From: DAONLM01 sp035406685
GTDB lineage: Bacteria > Spirochaetota > GWE2-31-10 > MWDO01
Assembly (NCBI GenBank): GCA_035406685.1
Contig: DAONLM010000201.1
Coordinates: 1-5,117, forward strand
Length of the DNA: 5,117 nucleotides
Direction: 5' to 3'
The translations under genes were made by a program, and so were the position numbers. The first letter of the stretch is position 1; every line of letters starts with the position of its first letter. The notes under the pieces are model-generated. The model had not been told where the DNA came from and searched no databases. It saw only the letters and a program-made list of their open reading frames with translations. This document shows positions 1-5,031 of this stretch, one piece after another.

Positions 1-68
1 TATATTAATCACAAAATTTTTAAGAAAATCCTTTACAACTTTTAGAAAAAAATTTGAAAAAAATCCAG

Positions 69-174
69 AATCGCTGAAAATGATTAAAATAATATTACTT
101 TTTATTCTTTCCAGTAGGGATGCTTGAAATAATTCTACTAAGAATACTGAAATAACTTTATTTTTTCAGCGATT
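69..174. repeat. Nested inverted-repeat structure, possible structured RNA
   Basis: The outer arms AATCGCTGAAAA (69-80) and TTTTCAGCGATT (163-174) are perfect 12-bp reverse complements. A second stem sits between them: TATTCTT (103-109) pairs with AAGAATA (140-146), and after a 3-nt bulge (110-112) AGTAG (113-117) pairs with CTACT (135-139), leaving a 17-nt loop. This gives a plausible ~106-nt folded unit. No promoter was found directly before it and there is no clean U-tract at its 3' side. It could be a small RNA, a leader fold or a miniature dispersed element. The strand is unknown because the fold is nearly symmetrical. Confidence 0.4.
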
Positions 175-205
175 TTTAAAAAATATCAAAAATTTAAAAG
201 ATTTT

Positions 206-226
206 GCCTAAAAATAAAATTGCACC
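206..226 (+). repeat. 21-bp dispersed inverted repeat, copy 1
   Basis: GCCTAAAAATAAAATTGCACC matches the reverse complement of 4802-4822 at 20 of 21 positions. The only difference is T221, against G4807 on the other copy, which would be a G-U pair in RNA. Similarity stops at both edges. This copy lies 15 nt upstream of the -35 box of the ferredoxin promoter. It is not internally palindromic, so it is not a typical dimeric operator. Its function is unknown. Confidence 0.6.
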
Positions 227-241
227 TGAATAAAATAAATT

Positions 242-270
242 TTGACTTTTTTGATTTTTTTTTGTATATT
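242..270 (+). promoter_or_regulatory. Sigma70 promoter of ferredoxin gene
   Basis: TTGACT (242-247) and TATATT (265-270) are separated by exactly 17 nt, each one base from consensus. Transcription would begin near 277, giving a leader of about 32 nt that carries the AGGAGG ribosome binding site. The spacer is almost all T. The strong promoter and near-ideal ribosome binding site fit a highly expressed electron carrier. Confidence 0.7.
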
Positions 271-294
271 CAATATGAAAATTTAAATTTAATT

Positions 295-300
295 AGGAGG
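295..300 (+). promoter_or_regulatory. Ribosome binding site of ferredoxin
   Basis: AGGAGG lies 8 nt before the ATG at 309. It is the best Shine-Dalgarno match in the window and fixes the start of this very short gene. Confidence 0.85.
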
Positions 301-308
301 CTATTAAA

Positions 309-476
309 ATGGCTCATAAAATATCCGATGAGTGTATAGCTTGTGGCACCTGCCAGCCAGAATGTCCGGTAGATGCTATATCTGAAGGCAATCCTTATGT
401 TATTGATCCTGCTAAATGCACAGATTGTGGAAACTGTGCTTCAGTTTGTCCTGTTAGTGCAATAAGTCAGGCATAA
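309..476 (+). CDS. 2[4Fe-4S] ferredoxin, clostridial type
   Basis: This 55-residue cytoplasmic protein carries electrons at low potential between oxidoreductases such as pyruvate:ferredoxin oxidoreductase and hydrogenases (family knowledge). Two cluster-binding motifs are visible: C9-x2-C12-x2-C15-x3-C19-P and C37-x2-C40-x2-C43-x3-C47-P. In each, the fourth Cys completes the cluster bound by the other motif. The pseudo-twofold repeat is clear (PVDAIS at 20-25, PVSAIS at 48-53), and the N-terminus MAHKISDECIACG is typical. Length matches the classic 55-residue clostridial ferredoxins. The gene has its own promoter and terminator, so it is monocistronic. GC is about 42% by hand count, well above its surroundings, as expected from the Cys, Gly, Pro and Ala content. 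The gene is short enough to be missed by length-filtered gene calling. No partner gene adjoins it. Confidence 0.96.
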   Translation: MAHKISDECIACGTCQPECPVDAISEGNPYVIDPAKCTDCGNCASVCPVSAISQA

Positions 477-479
477 TTT

Positions 480-512
480 AATATTTCCCGGTGTTTTACC
501 GGGAAATATTTT
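480..512 (+). terminator. Intrinsic terminator after ferredoxin
   Basis: A perfect 13-bp stem (480-492 with 498-510, core TTTCCCGGT/ACCGGGAAA) closes a 5-nt loop GTTTT and runs into TTTT at 509-512. It starts 3 nt after the ferredoxin stop. The stem ends only 10 nt before the next gene's GTG start, so it should insulate that gene from the ferredoxin promoter or attenuate it. Confidence 0.88.
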
Positions 513-520
513 ATATACGT

Positions 521-1441
521 GTGAAAAAAATATTTTTCATTTTATCATACTTTATTGTAAATATTTGTATTTTTGCAGAAAGACTTTGTATATATACAAA
601 GTCCTTTTATTTCTTTGATAAAAATATTGATAAAATCGTATATTCTTTTTTTCCTTCCTCTCTTTTTCAAGATAATGCCCAAAAATTAATCTGGATAGAT
701 AAACTTCAATCAATTTATCAAGCATATAAGACTAATTTTATAAAAATAGAATTTTTTTATAATGAGAATCAATTTGATGTTATTTTTTATTTAAAAAATA
801 GTGATAAATTTTATTTCTCTGATGGAAAGATGTTGCCAGAAGAAAAATTAAAAGATAGTGATAAATATGATAGTTATTTTTATAACTACTTTGGGACTTC
901 AAATTATCATATATATTCTAAATATTTATTTTCAAAGACAAATGAATACGATTTTTATCATTCTATTTATGGGAAAAACAAAGAGGAACTTTTTAATAAT
1001 TTAATAAAAGTTAAAATTTTTAAAAAGAATTTATACTTTAATAATAAAAATTATGCGGTTTATAGATTAAAAAAGGTAGCAGAAGAGATAGAAAATATTA
1101 ATGACAAAGAAATAAAAGATTATATAAATAAAAAAATTAAAATTCTTCAATCTTTTCACTATAGAAATATTGCTTATCAGAACAAATTGTCTTTACATTC
1201 ATTTGGTATTGCAATTGATATTATTCCAAGATATAAAAATAAATTTATCTATTGGTATTGGAGTATCCCTTTTGTTAAAGAATGGTGGAACATTAAAGAG
1301 AGTGATAAGGTTGAAATGCCATCGGCAATAATAAAAGTATTTGAAAATAATTTTTTTTGTTGGGGTGGAAAATGGGAAAGGTTTGATATAATGCATTTTG
1401 AATATAAACCGGAGATTTTTTACAGAAGGCTTAGGTTTTAA
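521..1441 (+). CDS. Secreted M15-family zinc peptidase (D,D-carboxypeptidase/endopeptidase-like)
   Basis: This 306-residue protein is probably a peptidoglycan peptidase acting outside the cytoplasmic membrane. The C-terminal third carries the M15 signature (M15_4/VanY-like). LSLHSFGIAIDI supplies zinc ligands H226 and D233. DIMHFEYKPE at 289-298 supplies the third ligand H292, with D289 in the catalytic-acid position (DxxH). WGGKW precedes it, as in other members. Residues 1-19 form a signal peptide: KK at 2-3, a hydrophobic stretch, then IFA before E20. Residues 20 to about 200 are rich in Phe, Tyr, Asn and Lys and match no domain I recognise. The GTG at 521 is chosen because it starts exactly at the signal peptide. 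An in-frame GTG at 491 would add ten residues but lies inside the ferredoxin terminator stem. No clear ribosome binding site or promoter precedes 521. The exact bond cleaved cannot be read from sequence. Confidence 0.85.
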   Translation: MKKIFFILSYFIVNICIFAERLCIYTKSFYFFDKNIDKIVYSFFPSSLFQDNAQKLIWIDKLQSIYQAYKTNFIKIEFFYNENQFDVIFYLKNSDKFYFSDGKMLPEEKLKDSDKYDSYFYNYFGTSNYHIYSKYLFSKTNEYDFYHSIYGKNKEELFNNLIKVKIFKKNLYFNNKNYAVYRLKKVAEEIENINDKEIKDYINKKIKILQSFHYRNIAYQNKLSLHSFGIAIDIIPRYKNKFIYWYWSIPFVKEWWNIKESDKVEMPSAIIKVFENNFFCWGGKWERFDIMHFEYKPEIFYRRLRF

Positions 1442-1445
1442 ATAG

Positions 1446-1475
1446 TTAAATTTTTTGACAAACCTGAAAATTTAA
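1446..1475. repeat. 9-bp inverted repeat overlapping thrH promoter
   Basis: TTAAATTTT (1446-1454) and AAAATTTAA (1467-1475) are perfect reverse complements separated by 12 nt. They bracket the -35 box, with the right arm inside the promoter spacer. It could be an operator for a dimeric repressor, or a weak stem ending the peptidase transcript, whose stop is 4 nt upstream. All-A/T arms arise easily by chance in this genome, so the call is tentative. Confidence 0.35.
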
Positions 1476-1483
1476 AGTATAAT
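1455..1483 (+). promoter_or_regulatory. Consensus sigma70 promoter of the thrH operon
   Basis: TTGACA (1455-1460) and TATAAT (1478-1483), both perfect consensus, are separated by exactly 17 nt. The start of transcription would be near 1490, leaving a leader of about 44 nt before thrH. No stronger promoter was seen in the window. It should drive thrH, the metallo-beta-lactamase-fold gene and the MATE gene as one unit. Confidence 0.88.
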
Positions 1484-1523
1484 AAGGCAATCTCTTTTTA
1501 ATAAAATAATAGTAATAATAAAC

Positions 1524-1530
1524 AGGGGGA
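1524..1530 (+). promoter_or_regulatory. Ribosome binding site of thrH
   Basis: AGGGGGA ends 3 nt before the ATG at 1534. It deviates from AGGAGG by one G, but no other purine-rich site lies in the leader, so it decides this start. Confidence 0.6.
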
Positions 1531-1533
1531 TTA

Positions 1534-2145
1534 ATGAATATTGTATGTCTTGATTTAGAAGGTGTCCTTGTCCCGGAAATTTGGATAAATGTAGCAAATA
1601 AGACTAACACAAAAGAACTTTTATTAACAACCAGGGATATAAGTGATTATGACAAATTAATGAGATATAGATTAAAAATTCTAAAAGAGAAAAATATAAA
1701 ATATAAAGATATTTTTGATATTATAAATTGCCTTTCTCCTCTTGATGGGGCAATTGATTTTTTAAATATTCTAAAAGAAAGATATCAGGTAATAATACTA
1801 TCTGATACATATTACGATTTTGCCAAACCTTTAATGAAAAAATTAAACTATCCCACACTTTTCTGTCATAGATTGGTAATAGATGATGATGGCTACATAA
1901 GAGATTATAAATTAAGAATAAAGAATTCAAAAAAAGAGGCTGTAAAAAGACTAAAGCAGTTAAAATTTAAAATAATAGCCTCTGGTGATAGCTACAATGA
2001 TATAGATATGTTAAAAACATCCCATAAAGGAATTTTGTTTTGCCCACCAGAAAATGTTATTAAAGAATTTCCTCAATTTCCAGTTGCAAGAAATTATAGC
2101 GAATTATTAAGCGAGATAACAAAGGCAGAAGAGGAATTAAAATAG
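1534..2145 (+). CDS. thrH: Bifunctional phosphoserine phosphatase/homoserine phosphotransferase ThrH
   Basis: This cytoplasmic HAD-superfamily enzyme hydrolyses phosphoserine to serine and can pass the phosphoryl group to homoserine, linking the last step of serine synthesis with threonine synthesis (activity known from Pseudomonas ThrH). At 203 residues it matches the family's ~205. Motif I is CLDLEGVLVPEIW (5-17), with nucleophile D7 and the ThrH-typical E9 where most HAD enzymes have Asp. Motif II is S90 in VIILSDTYYDF. K134 fits motif III. Motif IV is GDSYND (151-156), with D152 and D156 for Mg2+. Segments such as TTRDISDYD, PLMKKLNYPTL and PENVIKEFPQFP closely follow Pseudomonas ThrH as I recall it, which separates it from ordinary SerB. 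It is first in a three-gene operon. Its last codons contain the ribosome binding site of the next gene, so translation is probably coupled. Confidence 0.95.
   Translation: MNIVCLDLEGVLVPEIWINVANKTNTKELLLTTRDISDYDKLMRYRLKILKEKNIKYKDIFDIINCLSPLDGAIDFLNILKERYQVIILSDTYYDFAKPLMKKLNYPTLFCHRLVIDDDGYIRDYKLRIKNSKKEAVKRLKQLKFKIIASGDSYNDIDMLKTSHKGILFCPPENVIKEFPQFPVARNYSELLSEITKAEEELK
2131..2135 (+). promoter_or_regulatory. Ribosome binding site of the MBL-fold gene, inside thrH
   Basis: GAGGA sits in the last codons of thrH, 11 nt before the ATG at 2147. With a 1-nt intergenic gap, ribosomes ending thrH could restart directly on the next gene. Confidence 0.6.
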
Positions 2146-2146
2146 T

Positions 2147-2944
2147 ATGGAATTTGGATATTTTTTTTCTGATTTTCCATCAGAGACCAAAGATGGGGTA
2201 AAATACTTTTTAAAGTGTCTTACTTTTGTAGTACTTTCTGAAAAATATGGGACAATTCTCTTTGATACTGGCTCTCCATCTGATTCGGAAAAAGTAGTAA
2301 ATATTCTCTATAATAAATTTAATATAAAGCCAGAAGATGTTAAATGGGTCTTTAATACTCATATTCACCCTGATCATGTGGGGAATAACTATCTTTATAC
2401 AAATGCCAAAATAATTCTTTCAAAAAGAGATTTTGAATTTGCTCTTGCCATAGCAGAGGCAAGTTATAAAGAGAAAGATTTTCTTTCTTATCTTCACAAT
2501 AAGTGTCCTGGTTATATAACGAGTTTTACAGATTTTGAGGCAGAGCAGACTAAAAATTATATAAAAAAATATTGGTCTGTTGAAAAAATAGGTATTGGTA
2601 AGAATGCTATCTATATAGAGGATAATCCAGAGATCCCTGAATTTATCACTATTATCCCATCTTTTGGGCATACCTTTTATCATTACTCTTATCTCTTAAA
2701 TTTTAACGATAAAAAAATAATAATAACTGGTGATGCTATCAGCAATAGATTGGTTCTTGATAAAGAGGATAAAGATGTTAGATTTCTTGAACCTCATATG
2801 GATTTTAAACTCTATTTTGAATCTCTGGATAAGTTGAGTCTGAATAAGTGTCTTTTTGCCCCTGGACACGATAGACCCTTTTATTCTAACACTGGTATTG
2901 GAATTAAAAAAAGCAAATTTACACTTAGTGATATTGAAATTTGA
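2147..2944 (+). CDS. Metallo-beta-lactamase-fold metal-dependent hydrolase
   Basis: This 265-residue cytoplasmic hydrolase has the complete MBL metal-binding set. THIHPDHVGN gives H72, H74, D76 and H77. H175 lies in SFGHT, D196 in IITGDA, and H241 in the C-terminal APGHD. The early strand TILFDTGSP (36-44) is also typical. This is the layout of the lactonase/glyoxalase-II-like branch, which includes N-acyl-homoserine lactonases and other esterases. The HxHxDH spacing and the overall length fit that group, but the substrate cannot be assigned. No signal peptide is present. A 50-residue insert between the first and second metal motifs (about 94-160) is Lys/Tyr-rich and may form the substrate lid. 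The gene starts 1 nt after thrH and is followed 33 nt later by the exporter gene. Because ThrH uses homoserine, a homoserine-related ester or lactone is a conceivable substrate, but that is speculation. Confidence 0.92.
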   Translation: MEFGYFFSDFPSETKDGVKYFLKCLTFVVLSEKYGTILFDTGSPSDSEKVVNILYNKFNIKPEDVKWVFNTHIHPDHVGNNYLYTNAKIILSKRDFEFALAIAEASYKEKDFLSYLHNKCPGYITSFTDFEAEQTKNYIKKYWSVEKIGIGKNAIYIEDNPEIPEFITIIPSFGHTFYHYSYLLNFNDKKIIITGDAISNRLVLDKEDKDVRFLEPHMDFKLYFESLDKLSLNKCLFAPGHDRPFYSNTGIGIKKSKFTLSDIEI

Positions 2945-2967
2945 AATTTCTGGTTTGCTATTATTTT

Positions 2968-2971
2968 AAGG
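2968..2971 (+). promoter_or_regulatory. Ribosome binding site of the MATE gene
   Basis: AAGG lies 6 nt before the ATG at 2978, within TTTTAAGGTAAAAT. It is a short but well-placed Shine-Dalgarno site. No convincing separate promoter was found in the 33-nt gap, so the gene is read as part of the thrH operon. Confidence 0.5.
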
Positions 2972-2977
2972 TAAAAT

Positions 2978-4333
2978 ATGAAAGAAATCATACTAAATTT
3001 AAAGAATAAATTAAGAAGTAATTCAGCATTAAGAAAAGAGATACTTACTATATCATTCCCGGTAATGTTACAGATGCTTGTAGAATATCTTTTAAATATT
3101 ACTGATACTGCTTTTATTGGGCATTATAATATAAAGGCATTAAGTGCAATAACAAGTTCTATATATCCATATTTTATGTTACTATCACTATTCTTCTCTA
3201 CATCAAGAGGAACAACTATTTTAATATCTCAGGCAATAGGTGGCAAGAGATTTAAAGAGGCAAGAAGACACGCTGAGGTATCTTTTATATTTAATCAGCT
3301 TATCTCATTGTTATATTTTATAATATGGATAGTGGCTGGCAGAAATATAATAAGCCTTGTTGGCTTAAAAGAGGATCTCCTTGATATGGGGAGTCAATAT
3401 ATAAGTATAATCTCTTTTCAATTTCTATTTTTTGGTCTTGTAATAAGTGCTGAGTCTATTTTTCAAGGAAAAGGTATAACCTATCCAATTATGATTGTTT
3501 CAATCGTAAAGACTTTTCTTAATATTATACTGGATTGGCTGTTAATATTTGGTAAATTTGGATTACCAGAACTCGGGATAAGGGGTGCAGCATTAGCAAC
3601 TCTTATGAGTCAGATTGTGAGTACTACTATTCTTTTAATATTTGTCTTTGTTATCAAAAAAGATTTTAAATTAAGAATAAAAGGGATATTAAGACCGAAT
3701 TTTTTTATATATTTAAAAAGCCTTTTTATTGGAATTCCAGCAGGTGTAGAATTTATGCTATGGGTTTTAGGTCAGAATTTTTTAATACTCATGTTGAATA
3801 AATATAATCCAGTAACAACTGGCATATTTGGTATATTCAGTATAATATTAAATTTAACTATAAGTCTCTATTTTGGTATCTCCATTGCCGCAATGAATCT
3901 TGTTGGAAAGGCTACTGGTTCAAATGATCCTAAAATGGCTTTAAAGGTTGGAAATTTATGTATATTATACTCTCTTATAATATGTTTTTTTATTGGAATA
4001 ATTTTTTCTTTTTTGCCAAAAGCAGTCTTTTCAATATTCACAAATGATAAAAAAATAATAGAATCATACTGGTATTTTATTTATATTCTTGTGCTAATAA
4101 TATTTCCAACGTCTCTGAATGTTGTTGGTGGAAATGCAATAAGAGGTAGAGGAGATACAAAATGGATGCTATATACTCAGATTCCGGGGACAATTTTTAT
4201 AGTTATAATGGTGTATATATTTATTTTTGTTTTAAAATTCGGAATTGGCGGGGTTCTTCTTGCTATTTTTATCGATGAATTATGGAGAGGAATAGCAAAT
4301 TATTTGAAATTTAGGCTTTATTATAAAAATTAA
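2978..4333 (+). CDS. MATE-family multidrug/metabolite efflux transporter
   Basis: This 451-residue inner-membrane antiporter uses a Na+ or H+ gradient to export organic cations, drugs or metabolites (family role). Length and the roughly twelve hydrophobic segments, in two halves joined near residues 226-245, match NorM/DinF-type MATE proteins. Family landmarks are visible: FPVMLQMLVEYLLNITDTAFIG near the N-terminus, SQAIGGKRFKEA (84-95) after TM2, and a Pro/Asn/Asp-rich stretch with QGKGITYP (163-170) and LNIILDWLLIFG (181-192). They continue with LGIRGAALAT (199-208) before TM6, IPAGVE (253-258) opening the second half, and NAIRGRGDTKW (386-396) in the loop before TM11. The N-terminal 20 residues are a short charged cytoplasmic tail. 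It is last in the operon after thrH and the MBL hydrolase, suggesting it may export a substrate or product of those enzymes, but MATE specificity cannot be read from sequence. Confidence 0.93.
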   Translation: MKEIILNLKNKLRSNSALRKEILTISFPVMLQMLVEYLLNITDTAFIGHYNIKALSAITSSIYPYFMLLSLFFSTSRGTTILISQAIGGKRFKEARRHAEVSFIFNQLISLLYFIIWIVAGRNIISLVGLKEDLLDMGSQYISIISFQFLFFGLVISAESIFQGKGITYPIMIVSIVKTFLNIILDWLLIFGKFGLPELGIRGAALATLMSQIVSTTILLIFVFVIKKDFKLRIKGILRPNFFIYLKSLFIGIPAGVEFMLWVLGQNFLILMLNKYNPVTTGIFGIFSIILNLTISLYFGISIAAMNLVGKATGSNDPKMALKVGNLCILYSLIICFFIGIIFSFLPKAVFSIFTNDKKIIESYWYFIYILVLIIFPTSLNVVGGNAIRGRGDTKWMLYTQIPGTIFIVIMVYIFIFVLKFGIGGVLLAIFIDELWRGIANYLKFRLYYKN

Positions 4334-4379
4334 AGAATATAATCAGGAATTTTTAAAGATAAAAGATGTTTATCTGCTA

Positions 4380-4408
4380 TTGACTTTTTATTAAAAATGT
4401 TTTTAAAT
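4380..4408 (+). promoter_or_regulatory. Possible promoter of the CxxCxxCC gene
   Basis: TTGACT (4380-4385) is a good -35 box. Seventeen nt later TTAAAT (4403-4408) matches the -10 consensus at four of six positions, and TAAATT one base further does equally well. The leader would be about 75 nt. Without this promoter the gene would depend on readthrough from the MATE gene, which remains possible. Confidence 0.35.
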
Positions 4409-4477
4409 TATATTAGAAAGATTAAGTAGATTTAAAATATTTATTTTTGTCTTAAAAACTTTACCTAAAAGAGGGAT

Positions 4478-4483
4478 GAGGGA
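4478..4483 (+). promoter_or_regulatory. Ribosome binding site of the CxxCxxCC gene
   Basis: GAGGGA ends 8 nt before the ATG at 4492. A second, similar GAGGGA at 4471-4476 is too far away to serve this start. Confidence 0.65.
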
Positions 4484-4491
4484 TTGTTTTT

Positions 4492-4785
4492 ATGAATAAA
4501 AATAAAGAATTGCAATGTGTTCAATGCGGGACATGCTGTTTTGTTAATCTCTGTTCTGTGGGGAAAAAAGGGGAAAATGGGATTTGTAAGTTTTTGATTT
4601 ATAAGAATAAAAAATATTATTGCCATCTTTATCTTACTGGTGTGATTAAAAAATCAGATATAGAAATAGGGATGGGGTGTAGATTAAAAAGAAATATTCT
4701 TATTTATAACTATTATTTAAATATGAGAAATAAAATACAAAATGAAATTTTTTCTAAAGAAAATAAAGGATATCAGATGCTATAA
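4492..4785 (+). CDS. Small CxxCxxCC (YkgJ-type) putative zinc/iron-chelating protein
   Basis: This 97-residue cytoplasmic protein carries C9-x2-C12-G-x-C15-C16 near its N-terminus, the signature of the CxxCxxCC family (YkgJ-like, putative zinc or iron-sulfur binding). Further cysteines at C21, C32, C44 and C63 make eight in the first 63 residues, enough for one Fe-S cluster plus a zinc site or two metal sites. The C-terminal third (66-97) is Lys/Asn/Tyr-rich with no motif, and may be a short helix. It is at the small end of its family. The function of the family is not established and no partner can be inferred from position. The start is secured by a good ribosome binding site and by the motif following directly. 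The stop codon overlaps a TATAAT box that may start a downstream transcript. Confidence 0.82.
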   Translation: MNKNKELQCVQCGTCCFVNLCSVGKKGENGICKFLIYKNKKYYCHLYLTGVIKKSDIEIGMGCRLKRNILIYNYYLNMRNKIQNEIFSKENKGYQML

Positions 4786-4786
4786 T
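4778..4786 (+). promoter_or_regulatory. Extended -10 promoter-like motif
   Basis: TGCTATAAT is a perfect TGn extended -10 element overlapping the TAA stop of the CxxCxxCC gene. No good -35 hexamer lies 16-18 nt upstream, which extended -10 promoters can tolerate. Transcription would start near 4793 and enter the non-coding region that ends in the hairpin at 4995-5031. Confidence 0.4.
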
Positions 4787-4801
4787 ACTTTTTTGTCTTT
4801 G

Positions 4802-4822
4802 GGTGCGATTTTATTTTTAGGC
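4802..4822 (-). repeat. 21-bp dispersed inverted repeat, copy 2
   Basis: GGTGCGATTTTATTTTTAGGC is the reverse complement of 206-226 with one difference. It lies 16 nt after the stop of the CxxCxxCC gene. The two copies bracket all six genes in opposite orientation. The flanks show no further similarity to copy 1, so the unit is short and sharply bounded. Confidence 0.6.
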
Positions 4823-4994
4823 AGTTAAGAGGATAGATTTATCCTAATGTTAATTTTGTTTGAGAAAAAATTGTAATAACCTCATTTATTTTTTGGTAGA
4901 ATTTAAAATAAATTCTTTCAATAGTATGTCTCAAAGCCTACTACTTGATAACAATCGTTGTAGATTGCCTTATAGAATGGGGTGGTGTTACCGG

Positions 4995-5031
4995 AAAAGT
5001 GGGATAATTCTCTGCTCTTATTCCACTTTTT
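4995..5031 (+). terminator. Terminator-like hairpin
   Basis: AAAAGTGGGATAA (4995-5007) pairs with TTATTCCACTTTT (5018-5030), 13 bp with one G-U pair, around a 10-nt loop. The T-run 5027-5031 partly overlaps the stem. The A-run on the left arm would let it act weakly on the other strand too. It could end the candidate small RNA or readthrough from the CxxCxxCC gene, or a gene entering from the right. Confidence 0.5.

Larger units (their letters stand above)
1..308. other. AT-rich non-coding region upstream of ferredoxin
   Basis: No open frame here has a start codon with a ribosome binding site. Apart from the items listed separately (the nested inverted repeat at 69-174, the 21-bp repeat copy at 206-226, the promoter at 242-270 and the ferredoxin ribosome binding site), I see only A- and T-runs. 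The 3' end of a preceding gene is not visible. The ferredoxin promoter lies at the far right, so about 240 nt remain without an assigned role. Confidence 0.7.
4334..4491. other. Spacer between operon and CxxCxxCC gene, with weak hairpin
   Basis: AGATAAA (4357-4363) pairs with TTTATCT (4369-4375) around a 5-nt loop, but no U-tract follows, so it is at most a weak terminator for the thrH operon. The rest is A/T-rich and non-coding apart from the possible promoter at 4380-4408 and the ribosome binding site described separately. Confidence 0.5.
4793..5031 (+). ncRNA. Candidate small RNA, unrecognised family
   Basis: About 240 nt lie between the extended -10 motif and a terminator-like hairpin, with no ORF that has a ribosome binding site. 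Several local stems are present: AGGATA/TATCCT (4830-4835 with 4840-4845), AGAATTTA/TAAATTCT (4898-4905 with 4909-4916, loop AAA) and CAATC/GATTG (4952-4956 with 4963-4967). TTTGAGA (4859-4865) can pair with TCTCAAA (4929-4935), enclosing the second. The 5' part contains repeat copy 2. I could not match it to 6S, SRP, RNase P or tmRNA by their conserved core motifs. The boundaries are inferred, and an unremarkable intergenic region remains possible. Confidence 0.28.

Noticed and set aside
1199..1396. 65-codon - strand frame inside the peptidase gene
   Set aside because: It lies opposite the conserved M15 catalytic region and has no ribosome binding site; it is a shadow of the real gene.
2420..2683. 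87-codon - strand frame inside the MBL-fold gene
   Set aside because: It is antisense to a gene with all metal-binding motifs intact, and lacks its own signals.
2936..2950. Palindrome GAAATTT-G-AAATTTC over the MBL-fold stop codon
   Set aside because: It is perfect but all A/T except the ends, has a 1-nt centre that cannot form an RNA loop, and has no U-tract. It is probably chance or, at most, a weak protein site.
2934..2964. TTGAAA-N19-TATTAT as a promoter for the MATE gene
   Set aside because: The spacing is too long, and the predicted start of transcription falls on the ribosome binding site, so it is unlikely to be productive.
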